A model generated the notes under the pieces. It was not told the DNA's origin. It did no database searches and worked only from the letters and a program-made list of their open reading frames with translations. DNA of 44,414 nt from Actinomycetota bacterium. Its GTDB lineage: Bacteria; Actinomycetota; Actinomycetes; Mycobacteriales; Mycobacteriaceae. The stretch covers positions 1 to 44,414 of the forward strand of contig JAFDWN010000032.1 in NCBI GenBank assembly GCA_018268465.1, given 5' to 3'. The translations under genes were made by a program, and so were the position numbers. Shown here one piece after another: positions 33,452 through 43,775 of the stretch. Position 1 is the first letter of the stretch; the number at the start of each line of letters is the position of its first letter.

Positions 33452-34867
33452 ATGACCACACGCACACCCGCCGCCGCCACCCTCAGGGAACGGGCCGACT
33501 TCGGCGGCGACGCCGCCGCGACGTCGGTGGGGCAGGCGGTCCGCAACTACCGGGCGCGGCTGCGTTCCGGAGAACTCGGCTCCCTGCCCGCACTCCTCGG
33601 TCTGGCGTTGCTGGTCCTCGTATTCACCGTCAGCTCACCGTTTTTCATGTCCCTGACCAACCTCGCCAATCTCCTCACCCAGGGCGCCGGGCGCACGCTC
33701 ATCGCCATGGGGCTGGTTTTCGTACTACTTCTCGGCGAGATCGACGTCTCGGCGGGCGCGGCCTCCGGGGTGGCCGCGGCGCTGCTGGCGCTGCACTATG
33801 TCAACGACGGCAACCTGCTCGGCGCGATGGGCGAGGCGGTGTTCGTGGTCTTCATCGCCGTCTGCGCGCTGGCCGTCGCACTGGCTGTCTGGATGCGGAT
33901 CTGGGCCGCCGCGGTGGTCGCCGTCATCCCGCCGGCCATCGCCGTCATGGGAGTGACCGCGAATCCCTGGGTCGAGATGCTGCTGGCGATCAGCGTCGGC
34001 GCCGTCATCGGCACACTCACCGGCTTCCTGGTCGCGAAGGTTCGGATTCCGTCGTTCGTCATCACGCTGGCACTGTTCCTCACCTGGCAGGGCGTCATCC
34101 TGCGCCTGATCGGTGACGGCGGCGTGCTCGGCATCAACACCGACCCGACGTTGCGCGCCGTCGCCAACGGCAACCTGAGCACCGCGTCGAGCTGGGTTCT
34201 GTTCGCAATCACGGTGCTGGGGTTCGCCGCGGTGGTTGTGGGACAACACATCCGGCGGGGACGGCGCGGGTTGACGACGGTCCCCGTCGCCGTCATCGCC
34301 GCCAAGGTCGGCACCGTCGTACTCCTCGGCGGGCTGGCCACCTGGCTGCTCACCCGGAACCGCTCCCAGACCGACGCGGCGACGATCGCAGGTATCCCCT
34401 ATGTCGTTCCCGTCGTGTTGACCCTGCTGGTCGCGGGTACCTATGTCCTGGATCGCACCCGCTACGGCCGCTACATCTACGCCGTGGGCGGCAATGCCGA
34501 GGCGGCGCGGCGCGCGGGCGTCAACGTGACGAAGATCCGCGCGAGTGTGTTCATCGTGTCGTCGTCGCTGGCCGCGGTCGGTGCCATCGTCTACTCGTCG
34601 AAGGTCGGCTCAGTCGACCCGACCGCAGGCGGTCTGAACACGCTGTTGTTCGCGGTCGGCGCCGCGGTGATCGGCGGCACGTCGCTCTTCGGGGGCCGCG
34701 GCCGGCTCTCCAACGCGGTGATCGGCGGCCTGGTGGTGGCGGTGGTGGAGAACGGGCTGGGGCTGCTGAACCAGCCCGCCGCCATCGTGTCGATCGTCAC
34801 CGGGCTGGTCCTCGCGCTCGCTGCCACCGTCGACGCGTTGTCACGGCGCCGGTCGACACAGGGGTGA
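33452..34867 (+). CDS. Sugar ABC transporter permease (XylH/RbsC family)
   Basis: A 471-residue integral membrane protein with about 10-12 hydrophobic helices and the BPD_transp_2 pattern (GRTLIAMGLVFVLLLGEIDVSAGA, LFLTWQGVILRL, YAVGGNAEAARRAGVNV, AVIGGTSLFGGRG). The coupling segment GGNAEAARRAG faces the ATPase. The length fits the XylH class, longer than RbsC. It starts at an ATG 28 bp after the ATPase stop. Confidence 0.93.
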   Translation: MTTRTPAAATLRERADFGGDAAATSVGQAVRNYRARLRSGELGSLPALLGLALLVLVFTVSSPFFMSLTNLANLLTQGAGRTLIAMGLVFVLLLGEIDVSAGAASGVAAALLALHYVNDGNLLGAMGEAVFVVFIAVCALAVALAVWMRIWAAAVVAVIPPAIAVMGVTANPWVEMLLAISVGAVIGTLTGFLVAKVRIPSFVITLALFLTWQGVILRLIGDGGVLGINTDPTLRAVANGNLSTASSWVLFAITVLGFAAVVVGQHIRRGRRGLTTVPVAVIAAKVGTVVLLGGLATWLLTRNRSQTDAATIAGIPYVVPVVLTLLVAGTYVLDRTRYGRYIYAVGGNAEAARRAGVNVTKIRASVFIVSSSLAAVGAIVYSSKVGSVDPTAGGLNTLLFAVGAAVIGGTSLFGGRGRLSNAVIGGLVVAVVENGLGLLNQPAAIVSIVTGLVLALAATVDALSRRRSTQG

Positions 34868-34871
34868 AGCC

Positions 34872-35564
34872 GTGCACAGGTGTCGAGAATTGCGCTGTCG
34901 TGCCGTTCTTTTCGACTGTGATGGCGTTCTTGTCGACTCTCGCGCGGACGGCGAGCGGGCCTGGCGCATCTGGGCACGCGAATACGGGCTCGACGAACGC
35001 GCGGTGCTGGCGGGCATCCACGGGCGACGCTCCCGCGACACCGTGCGCGCGCACCTTCCCGCATCGGACGTCTCGCGTGGGGTGGAACGGATCGACGCCA
35101 TCGAAGTGGGTCTCGCCGCGCACACCGGGGCCATCCCGGGCGCGGCGCACCTGATGCGGCTGGTCCTGGCGCACAGCGCGGTGGTGACGTCCGCGTCGCC
35201 GGGATTGCTGGATGCCAGACTGACCGCGGCCGGAGTTCCGCGCCCGGACGTCGTGGTGACGGGGTGCGACGTCACCGCGGGAAAACCCGGTCCGCAGCCG
35301 TACCTGCTCGCCGCCCGGCGGCTGGGGATCCCCGTCGCCGCATGCGTCGTCGTGGAGGACAGCGCGCCGGGTATCGCCTCGGCCAGGGCAGCGGGCGCAG
35401 CGGCCGTACTCGGCGTCGGTGCGGACGCCGCCCGGTGCCGGCCTGACGTGGCCGTCTCCGACCTGCGCGGCATCGAATGGACGGGCGCCGCCCTGCGCTG
35501 CCCGACGTCACCGTCCGCCGGTTCACATCACTACGACGACAAGGGATTTCGACCATCATGCTGA
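34872..35564 (+). CDS. HAD-superfamily phosphatase
   Basis: A 230-residue HAD hydrolase. Motif I FDCDGVLVDS (nucleophile Asp15, general acid Asp17), motif II TSASP, motif III Lys in VTAGKPGPQPYL and motif IV VVVEDSAPGIASA are intact, as in sugar-phosphate phosphatases and beta-phosphoglucomutase relatives. It probably acts on a phosphorylated sugar of this pathway. GTG start four bases after the permease stop. The last codons overlap the RbsD/FucU start by 7 bp. Confidence 0.88.
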   Translation: MHRCRELRCRAVLFDCDGVLVDSRADGERAWRIWAREYGLDERAVLAGIHGRRSRDTVRAHLPASDVSRGVERIDAIEVGLAAHTGAIPGAAHLMRLVLAHSAVVTSASPGLLDARLTAAGVPRPDVVVTGCDVTAGKPGPQPYLLAARRLGIPVAACVVVEDSAPGIASARAAGAAAVLGVGADAARCRPDVAVSDLRGIEWTGAALRCPTSPSAGSHHYDDKGFRPSC

Positions 35565-35995
35565 TCAACATCGATCCACTGCTTTCGCCTGATCTGTTGG
35601 CGGTGCTACGCGCCATGGGGCACCGCCAGGATCTCGCCATCGTCGACGCCAACTTTCCGTGTGACCCCGCCGGTCCGCGGATCATCCGCCTCGACGGTGT
35701 CCCGGCCACCGACGTCCTCGCCGCGGTGCTGTCGGTTCTGCCGATCGAGGTCGACGAGCCGGCCGGTGCGTGGCGGATGATCGCCGACGGACGGCCCGAC
35801 ACGATGCTGCCGATCTTCACGGAGTTCGCACAGCTGGTCGTCGCGGCCGCACCCGACCGGGGTGTCGCGGCGGTGCCCCCGGCGGACTTCAAGGCGCGGG
35901 TGGCGGCCGGATTCGCGACGGTCGTCACCGGCGAACGACGCCTCTACGGCAGCGTGATCGTCCGGAAGGGGGTCATCCCGCCGCCCCAGGAGTGA
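35558..35995 (+). CDS. RbsD/FucU-family sugar mutarotase
   Basis: A 145-residue protein with the family start LLSPDLLAVLRAMGHRQDLAIVDANFP, where His22 is the catalytic or ligand position, and the C-terminal ERRLYGSVIVRKGVI. These enzymes equilibrate pyranose and anomer forms of ribose, fucose and similar sugars. The ATG at 35558 follows AAGGGA; a longer frame from 35477 lies inside the HAD gene. Supports a pentose or deoxyhexose substrate for the locus. Confidence 0.9.
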   Translation: MLINIDPLLSPDLLAVLRAMGHRQDLAIVDANFPCDPAGPRIIRLDGVPATDVLAAVLSVLPIEVDEPAGAWRMIADGRPDTMLPIFTEFAQLVVAAAPDRGVAAVPPADFKARVAAGFATVVTGERRLYGSVIVRKGVIPPPQE

Positions 35996-36001
35996 GGAGG
36001 C

Positions 36002-36019
36002 CCGGGCCTTCTCGCCCGG
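36002..36019 (+). terminator. Weak hairpin after the sugar operon
   Basis: CCGGGC (36002-36007), six bases, GCCCGG (36014-36019), seven bases after the RbsD/FucU stop. No T-run follows, so it may only be a pause or 3'-end stabilising stem. Confidence 0.3.
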
Positions 36020-36066
36020 CACCGCGTCGCGGCCCGAATTGTGAGGTGCATAACAATGTCACCGAT

Positions 36067-36109
36067 CTTACTCTGGAGTCAGTTCAGCTACCTTACTCTG
36101 GAGTCAGTT
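36067..36109. promoter_or_regulatory. Duplicated 18-bp operator-like repeat upstream of fadE24
   Basis: CTTACTCTGGAGTCAGTT occurs at 36067-36084 and again at 36092-36109, identical, 25 bp apart. Each contains ACTC-TG-GAGT, a short inverted repeat. Placement 41 to 83 bp before the fadE24 ATG fits binding of a repressor dimer at two sites, possibly a TetR-type fatty-acid regulator. The regulator is not encoded in the window as far as I see. Confidence 0.65.
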
Positions 36110-36149
36110 GTTACGGGCGCACGTCAAACAACGAAGTGAGGCTGCCGAG

Positions 36150-37538
36150 ATGACCAACACCCTGCCGCCCAGGGCCGTGACCCACCCCCACCGCGTGACG
36201 GAGAGCGGCGTGGGTCTGCAGAAACACAAGCGAACTGCCACCGACATCGGGTTGGCCTTGATCACCCCGCTCGTCGGCCAGGAGTTCCTCGACAAGTACC
36301 ACCTCCGCGATCCCCTCAACCGCACCCTGAAATACGGCGTCCGACAGGTGTTCTCCGCCGCGGGCGCCTCCACGCGCCAGTTCCGGCGAATCCAGGGTCT
36401 GGGCAAGGCGCCCACCCGTCTGAAACACAGCGGCGCCGGCTACTTCGACCTGACGCCCGACGAGGATCAGCGGCTGATCGTGCAAACCGTCGACGAGTTC
36501 GCCGCCGAGATTCTGCGGCCCGCCGCCCGCGACGCCGACGACGCCGCCACCTATCCCGCGGATCTGATCGCCAAGGCCGCCGAACTCGGCATCACCGCCA
36601 TCAACATCCCCGAGGATTTCGACGGGATCGCCGCTCAGCGCACGACCGTCACCAACGCGCTGGTCGCCGAGGCGCTGGCGTACGGCGATATGGGCCTGGC
36701 TTTGCCGATCCTGGCGCCGGGCGGCGTCGCGTCCGCACTCACCCACTGGGGCAGCGCCGACCAGCAGGCGACCTACCTGCCCGAATTCGCGGGCGAGTCG
36801 GTGCCCCAGGCCTGTGTGGCCATCGCCGAACCCCACGCCCTGTTCGACCCGACGATGCTCAAGACCACCGCCGTACGCACTCCGAGCGGATACCGCCTCG
36901 ACGGCGTGAAGTCGCTGGTACCTGCCGCCGCGGACGCCGAACTGTTCGTCATCGCAGCACAATTCAACGGCAAGCCGGCGATGTTCCTGGTGGAGTCCGA
37001 TACCGCGGGGCTGAGCATCACGCCGGATCCGAGTATGGGAATCCGGGCCGCGGCGCTGGGCCGGATCGAACTCGACAAGGTGACCGTCCCGCTGCATGCC
37101 CGACTGGGCGAGGACGACGCCTGCGACGAGGACTACTCGCAGGCGATCGCCCTGGCCCGGCTGGGCTGGGCGGCGCTGGCCGTCGGCACCGCCCATGCGG
37201 TCCTCGACCATGTCGTGCCCTATGTCAAGGAACGCCAGGCGTTCGGGGAGCCGATCGCCCACCGCCAGGCGGTGGCCTTCATGTGCGCCAATATCGCCAT
37301 CGAACTCGACGGCCTGCGCCTGATCACCTGGCGGGGCGCCGCCCGCGCCGAGCAGGGTTTGCCGTTCACCCGTGAGGCCGCCCTGGCCAAGCGGCTGGGC
37401 ACCGATAAGGGCATGCAGATCGGTCTCGACGGCGTCCAGCTGCTCGGCGGCCACGGCTACACCAAGGAACACCCCGTCGAACGCTGGTACCGCGACTTGC
37501 GCGCGATCGGCGTCGCCGAGGGTGTCGTAGTCCTGTAG
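36150..37538 (+). CDS. fadE24: Acyl-CoA dehydrogenase FadE24
   Basis: A 462-residue acyl-CoA dehydrogenase, flavin enzyme of beta-oxidation. N-terminal helical region, middle domain with CVAIAEPHALFDP, and C-terminal helices with AFGEPIAHRQAVAFM and QLLGGHGYTKEHPVERWYRD. Position before fadE23 matches Rv3139; mycobacterial pairs of this sort form alpha2beta2 heteromers, which I infer here. ATG at 36150 follows GTGAGG; a longer frame from 36108 runs over the operator repeats. GAAAGG before the next gene indicates an operon. Confidence 0.9.
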   Translation: MTNTLPPRAVTHPHRVTESGVGLQKHKRTATDIGLALITPLVGQEFLDKYHLRDPLNRTLKYGVRQVFSAAGASTRQFRRIQGLGKAPTRLKHSGAGYFDLTPDEDQRLIVQTVDEFAAEILRPAARDADDAATYPADLIAKAAELGITAINIPEDFDGIAAQRTTVTNALVAEALAYGDMGLALPILAPGGVASALTHWGSADQQATYLPEFAGESVPQACVAIAEPHALFDPTMLKTTAVRTPSGYRLDGVKSLVPAAADAELFVIAAQFNGKPAMFLVESDTAGLSITPDPSMGIRAAALGRIELDKVTVPLHARLGEDDACDEDYSQAIALARLGWAALAVGTAHAVLDHVVPYVKERQAFGEPIAHRQAVAFMCANIAIELDGLRLITWRGAARAEQGLPFTREAALAKRLGTDKGMQIGLDGVQLLGGHGYTKEHPVERWYRDLRAIGVAEGVVVL

Positions 37539-37555
37539 AGCGAAAGGGTTCTGTC

Positions 37556-38764
37556 ATGGCAATCAATCTGGAAATGCCCAAGAAGCTGCAGGCAGTCATC
37601 GAAAAGGGCCACCAGGGCGCCGCGGAGATGCTGCGCCCGATTTCACGCAAATACGACCTCGCCGAACACGCCTACCCGGTCGAACTGGACACGCTGGCCA
37701 GCCTGTTCGAGGGGATCTCGCAGGCCAAGACGATCTCGTTCGCCGGCGCGGAGGCGTTCCGCGACGGCGAGGACAAGGACGAGAATCACAACGGCGCCAA
37801 CATGTCCGCGCTCCTCAACGCGCTGGAGATCAGCTGGGGTGACGTCGCGTTGTTGCTGTCGGTGCCCTACCAGGGACTGGGCAACGCCGCCATTTCCGGG
37901 GTGGCCACCGACGAGCAGCTGGCGCGACTCGGAAAAGTCTGGGCCGCAATGGCAATCACCGAGCCGGGTTTCGGGTCCGACTCGGCGGCGGTGACGACCA
38001 CGGCGGTCCTCGACGGTGACGAGTACGTCATCAACGGCGAGAAGATCTTCGTCACCGCCGGCTCCCGCGCCAGCCACATCGTGGTGTGGGCGACGCTGGA
38101 CAAATCGCTGGGACGCGCGGCCATCAAGTCGTTCATCGTCCCGCGCGAGCATCCGGGGGTGACCGTCGAACGGCTCGAACACAAGCTGGGCATCAAGGCG
38201 TCCGACACCGCCGTCATCCGGTTCGACGATGTCCGGATTCCCACGGACAATCTGCTCGGCGACCCGGAAATCCACGTCGAGAAGGGTTTCGCCGGGGTCA
38301 TGGAGACCTTCGACAACACCCGCCCGATCGTGGCGGCCATGGCGGTTGGGGTGGCCCGCGCCGCCCTGGAGGAACTGCGCACCATTCTCACCGAGGCCGG
38401 TGTGGAGATCTCCTACGACAGACCGGCACACGCGCAGAGCGCGGCGGCCGCCGAATTCCTGCGGATGGAATCCGATTGGGAGGCCGGTTACCTGCTGACC
38501 GTGCGCTCGGCGTGGCAGGCCGACAACAACATCCCCAACTCCAAGGAAGCATCGATGGGTAAGGCCAAGGCGGCACGGGTGGCCACCGATGTGACGCTCA
38601 AGGCGGTCGAACTCGCCGGAACCGCCGGCTATTCGGAGCAGACCCTGCTGGAGAAGTGGGCACGTGACAGCAAGATCCTCGACATCTTCGAGGGCACCCA
38701 GCAGATCCAGCAACTTGTCATCGCCCGCCGGTTGCTCGGCCTGTCCTCGGCCGAGCTCAAGTAG
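37556..38764 (+). CDS. fadE23: Acyl-CoA dehydrogenase FadE23
   Basis: A 402-residue acyl-CoA dehydrogenase: MAITEPGFGSDSAAV (flavin loop), the GLGVxx-like middle segment GIKASDTAVIRFDDVRIP, C-terminal LEKWARDSKILDIFEGTQQIQQL, where the Glu of FEGT is the usual catalytic-base region. Follows fadE24 by 17 bp. Equivalent to Rv3140 by order and size. The two together probably catalyse the first oxidation of a defined acyl-CoA. Confidence 0.92.
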   Translation: MAINLEMPKKLQAVIEKGHQGAAEMLRPISRKYDLAEHAYPVELDTLASLFEGISQAKTISFAGAEAFRDGEDKDENHNGANMSALLNALEISWGDVALLLSVPYQGLGNAAISGVATDEQLARLGKVWAAMAITEPGFGSDSAAVTTTAVLDGDEYVINGEKIFVTAGSRASHIVVWATLDKSLGRAAIKSFIVPREHPGVTVERLEHKLGIKASDTAVIRFDDVRIPTDNLLGDPEIHVEKGFAGVMETFDNTRPIVAAMAVGVARAALEELRTILTEAGVEISYDRPAHAQSAAAAEFLRMESDWEAGYLLTVRSAWQADNNIPNSKEASMGKAKAARVATDVTLKAVELAGTAGYSEQTLLEKWARDSKILDIFEGTQQIQQLVIARRLLGLSSAELK

Positions 38765-38817
38765 CGGCGCCCGGGGCTCGGCGCAGCAGAGCACACGCTT
38801 GAGCTAGCGTCGGAACC

Positions 38818-39816
38818 GTGCAGACGTTCAGAGCATTGATGGCGCGGCAGGATTCCGACACGATCACGACGGCGTTCGAGACCGTCGCACCCGACGACCT
38901 GCCACCGGGCGAGGTCACCGTTCGAGTGCACTACTCGAGTGTCAACTTCAAGGACGCACTCGCCGTCACCCCCAAGGGCGGTGTGGTGCGCGACTATCCG
39001 ATCGTCCCGGGCATCGACTTGACGGGTGAGGTGGTCGAGTCGTCCTCGGACGAATTCGCGGTCGGCGACCTGGTGCTCGCCCACGGGTACGACGTCGGCA
39101 CCGCGCGGCACGGCGGCTACGGCGAGTACGCGCGGCTGCCGGCGGACTGGGTGGTACCGCTCGGTGCGCTGACCCCGCGCGAAGGTGCGGCCATCGGCAC
39201 CGCCGGGTTCACCGCGGCGATGAGCGTCCAGGCTCTCATCGACCGCGGCATCACACCCGGCGACGGGCCGATCGTGGTCACCGGCGCCAGCGGCGGCGTC
39301 GGTTCGGTCAGCGTCGATCTGCTGGCGGGCGCGGGCTACCACGTGGTGGCCTCGACGGGTAAGGCCGGCGCGGAGGCCACGCTGACAGGACTCGGCGCCG
39401 CCGAGGTGATCGGGCGGCTGCCGGAGGATCCGGACGCCAAACCCCGCCCGCTGGCCAGGGCCCGCTGGGCCGGTGCGGTCGACTGCGTCGGCGGGGCCAC
39501 CCTCGCCGACGTGATCAGCGCACTGCAGTACGGCGGTGCCGTCGCCGCCAGCGGGCTGACCGGTGGGCCGGCGTTGCACACCACGGTGATGCCGTTCATC
39601 CTGCGCGGCGTGGCGCTGCTCGGGATGGACTCGGTGAATATGCCGATCGGACCGCGCCGCACCCTGTGGCAGCTGCTGGGCGGTCCGCTCAAGCCACGCC
39701 ACCTCGAGTCGATCACCCACGACGTCGACGTCAAGGACGTTGTGGGCGTGCTGGACGAGATCCGTGCGGGCCGCTACTCGGGCCGGGCGGTGGTGAAGGT
39801 CGCCGACGGCTTCTGA
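38818..39816 (+). CDS. Acrylyl-CoA reductase AcuI/YhdH-family MDR oxidoreductase
   Basis: A 332-residue zinc-independent medium-chain reductase. GroES-like domain with VNFKDALAVTPKGGVVRDYPIVPGIDLTG and the Rossmann motif VTGASGGVGSV, followed by LLGMDSVNMP and the family's R(A/P)GRYSGRAVV end. AcuI reduces acrylyl-CoA to propionyl-CoA; this may serve odd-chain or propionate metabolism with the neighbouring fadE genes. The start is GTG 53 bp after fadE23. Confidence 0.87.
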   Translation: MQTFRALMARQDSDTITTAFETVAPDDLPPGEVTVRVHYSSVNFKDALAVTPKGGVVRDYPIVPGIDLTGEVVESSSDEFAVGDLVLAHGYDVGTARHGGYGEYARLPADWVVPLGALTPREGAAIGTAGFTAAMSVQALIDRGITPGDGPIVVTGASGGVGSVSVDLLAGAGYHVVASTGKAGAEATLTGLGAAEVIGRLPEDPDAKPRPLARARWAGAVDCVGGATLADVISALQYGGAVAASGLTGGPALHTTVMPFILRGVALLGMDSVNMPIGPRRTLWQLLGGPLKPRHLESITHDVDVKDVVGVLDEIRAGRYSGRAVVKVADGF

Positions 39817-39835
39817 GCCGGTATCTCCGCCGACA

Positions 39836-39877
39836 AAGAAATCGCCCGAACGCCATCGGCGTTCGGGCGATCTCTTT
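39836..39877. terminator. Strong bidirectional terminator hairpin
   Basis: A perfect 14-bp stem, ATCGCCCGAACGCC (39841-39854) and GGCGTTCGGGCGAT (39858-39871), loop ATC, flanked by AAAGAA on the left and CTCTTT on the right, so it serves both the reductase gene and the convergent mycolyltransferase gene. Confidence 0.9.
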
Positions 39878-39890
39878 CAGCGTCGGCTAA

Positions 39891-41362
<1,472 letters not shown>

Positions 41363-42568
41363 GTGAACCCGACCGGAGCTCTCGACGGCGTCCGCGTGCT
41401 CGAACTCGGCACACTGATCGCCGGCCCCTTCGCAGGACGACTGCTCGGCGACATGGGCGCCGACGTGATCAAGATCGAGCCCCCTGGCGCACCCGACCCG
41501 CTGCGCACCTGGGGCCAGGCCGAGGTCGACGGCCACCATGTCTTCTGGACGGTCCATGCCCGCAACAAGAGGGCGGTGACACTCGACCTCCGCAAGGCGG
41601 ACGGCCGTGACATCTTCCTGGAGCTCGTCGAACGTTCCGACATCGTGGTCGAGAACTTCCGGCCCGGCACACTGGAGAGGTGGGACCTGTCCTACGAAAC
41701 GCTCCGGGACCGCAACCGCGGCCTGATCCTGGTCCGCGTGTCGGGCTACGGGCAGACGGGGCCCGATGCGCACAAGGCGGGCTACGCGTCGGTGGCCGAA
41801 GCGGCCAGCGGCCTGCGGCACCTCAACGGTTTCCCGGGCAGCCCGCCGCCGCGGATGGCCTTGTCGATCGGCGACACCCTGGCAGGCATGTTCGCCGCAC
41901 AGGGCGCCCTGGCCGCCCTGTATCGACGCTCGGTGACCGGCGAGGGTCAAGTCGTCGACGCCGCACTCACCGAGTCGTGCCTGGCAGTGCAGGAGTCCAC
42001 CATCCCCGACTACGACGCCGGGGGCGTGGTGCGCGGCCCGTCGGGCACGCGGCTGGACGGGATCGCCCCGTCGAACATCTACCGCAGCGCCGACGGCAGC
42101 TGGGTGGTAATCGCGGCCAATCAGGACACCGTGTTCCGGCGCCTGTGCGGCGCCATGGGCCGACCGGAACTGGCGGTCGACGACCGGTTCGCGACGCATA
42201 CCGCGCGAGGCCGCAATCAGGACGAGCTCGACGAGCTCATCGGCGATTGGGCCGCGCGACGGCAGCCCGCCGACATCATCGACACACTCAGCGCGGCCGG
42301 GGTGATCTCCGGACCCATCAACACCGTGGCCGAGGTCGTCGAAGACCCTCAGCTGCGGGCCAGGGGCATGCTTGTCCAACACTGGGACGAACGCATCGAA
42401 CGGCCCGTGCTCGGACCCGGCATCGTTCCCGTCCTGTCGGCGACACCGGGCCGCGTCCGCAATGCCGGACCCGCCCGCCCCGGGCAGCACAACGACGAGA
42501 TCTACCTGGGCCTGCTCGGTAAGAGCCCGGCGGAGCTGGCGCGCCTGCGCGACGAAGGAGTGGTGTGA
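41363..42568 (+). CDS. CaiB/BaiF-family CoA transferase
   Basis: A 401-residue class III CoA transferase that moves CoA between carboxylic acids. Pattern is complete: VRVLELGTLIAGPFAGRLLGDMGADVIKIE at the N-terminus, NKRAVTLDLRKADGR, ENFRPGTLERW, VSGYGQTGP, and the catalytic Asp171 in GDTLAGMFAAQGALAALYRR. GTG start. Overlaps the next gene as TGATG. With HMG-CoA-lyase it may degrade a branched carboxylate through a CoA-ester (inference). Confidence 0.92.
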   Translation: MNPTGALDGVRVLELGTLIAGPFAGRLLGDMGADVIKIEPPGAPDPLRTWGQAEVDGHHVFWTVHARNKRAVTLDLRKADGRDIFLELVERSDIVVENFRPGTLERWDLSYETLRDRNRGLILVRVSGYGQTGPDAHKAGYASVAEAASGLRHLNGFPGSPPPRMALSIGDTLAGMFAAQGALAALYRRSVTGEGQVVDAALTESCLAVQESTIPDYDAGGVVRGPSGTRLDGIAPSNIYRSADGSWVVIAANQDTVFRRLCGAMGRPELAVDDRFATHTARGRNQDELDELIGDWAARRQPADIIDTLSAAGVISGPINTVAEVVEDPQLRARGMLVQHWDERIERPVLGPGIVPVLSATPGRVRNAGPARPGQHNDEIYLGLLGKSPAELARLRDEGVV

Positions 42569-43479
42569 TGACGACGTTACCGACACACGTTGACATCCGG
42601 GAGGTTTCGTTACGCGACGGCCTCCAGATCGAGACACCCGTGCCATTGTCGGCAAAGCTGGATCTGTTGGGTGCCGTCGCGGCGACCGGTGTCCGCGAAG
42701 TCGAGGTGACCGCGTTCGTCTCCCCCACCAAGGTGCCCGCGCTCGCCGACGCCGCCGAACTTGCCGCCGAATTGTGGCGGTTCCCCGATATCGAGTTCTC
42801 CGCGCTGGTAGCGGGTGCCGGCGGGGCGAAACGCGCGGTCGCGTCGGGTTTGCGGACGATCGAGTACGTGGTGTCGGCCGCCGACGGTCACAGCCACGCC
42901 AACGTCGGCCGCTCATCGGCGGAAGCAACCGCGCTGATCGCCGACATCGTCGCGATCGCCCATGACAGCGGCGTCACGGTGGAGGTGATCATCGCGACCG
43001 CATGGGACTGCCCGTTCGACGGCCCGACACCACCCCGGCAGGTCCTCGACATCGTGTCGCGGGCAACGGAGTTCGGTGCGGACCGGCTCGCGGTCGCCGA
43101 CACGATCGGCACCGCGACGCCGCGCCGGGTCAGCGATCTGATCGAGCAGATCCGTCCGCGCACCGGCGACCTGCCGCTCGGCGCGCACTTCCACAACACC
43201 CGCGGCGCCGGGCTGGCCAGCGCTTACTCCGCCGTCGCGAGCGGTGTGACCAGGCTCGACGCGTCCGTGGGCGGGCTCGGCGGGTGTCCGTTCGCGCCGG
43301 GCGCGAGCGGCAACATCGCGACCGAGGATCTGGTGTACCTGCTGCGTGACAGCGGCATCGACGTCGACGTCGACTTGCAGGCCGCCATCGCGGCGGCCGG
43401 CGTCGCCCGCACCGTCGTGGGGCATGATCTGCCCAGCGCCCTGCTGGCCGCGGGCGACAGGATCCGCTCAGTCCGGTAG
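42568..43479 (+). CDS. Hydroxymethylglutaryl-CoA lyase-like protein
   Basis: A 303-residue HMGL-type TIM-barrel lyase. The start DIREVSLRDGLQIE holds the Arg-Asp metal region, EVTAFVSPTKVP, GAHFHNTRG (metal His-x-His) and the catalytic Cys loop GGLGGCPFAPGASGN are all present. Cleaves an HMG-CoA-like ester into acetyl-CoA and a keto acid, as in leucine breakdown. Could instead act on a related CoA ester. ATG at 42568; a GTG one codon earlier exists. Confidence 0.9.
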   Translation: MTTLPTHVDIREVSLRDGLQIETPVPLSAKLDLLGAVAATGVREVEVTAFVSPTKVPALADAAELAAELWRFPDIEFSALVAGAGGAKRAVASGLRTIEYVVSAADGHSHANVGRSSAEATALIADIVAIAHDSGVTVEVIIATAWDCPFDGPTPPRQVLDIVSRATEFGADRLAVADTIGTATPRRVSDLIEQIRPRTGDLPLGAHFHNTRGAGLASAYSAVASGVTRLDASVGGLGGCPFAPGASGNIATEDLVYLLRDSGIDVDVDLQAAIAAAGVARTVVGHDLPSALLAAGDRIRSVR

Positions 43480-43775
43480 GCGCGACGGTCGTCGGTGCCG
43501 ATGTCAGCCCACCGCAACACTTTCGAGCCCGTCGCCACCGATACGAGCCTGCCCGGCGTGGCGCGTTTGTCCCGATGTCGAGCACCGCGGCACGGGCGAA
43601 ACGCCGCCCCGTTACCGCCGAATTCCGCGGCGTGCCCGAAATGAGGATTGTCCAACGGCTTTCGGAGCCCGAACCACATCGCGGCGGTGCACCGGAGATC
43701 ACGCGACGCCGGGCGGGGAGCTCGCACATCGGTCGGGCGTGCCAGCCCGGTCCGGGGTGGCCGTACGATCTGCGC
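43480..43775. other. Gap before receiver-domain gene
   Basis: 296 bp with an open frame fused in front of the receiver-domain gene but no family resemblance in that part; GC-rich and without obvious repeats. Presumed promoter and leader of the receiver-domain gene; I see no clear -10. Confidence 0.35.

Noticed and set aside
43480-43775. N-terminal domain fused to the receiver protein
   Set aside because: The extension lacks any recognisable pattern and the family starts at MAENPLRILV.
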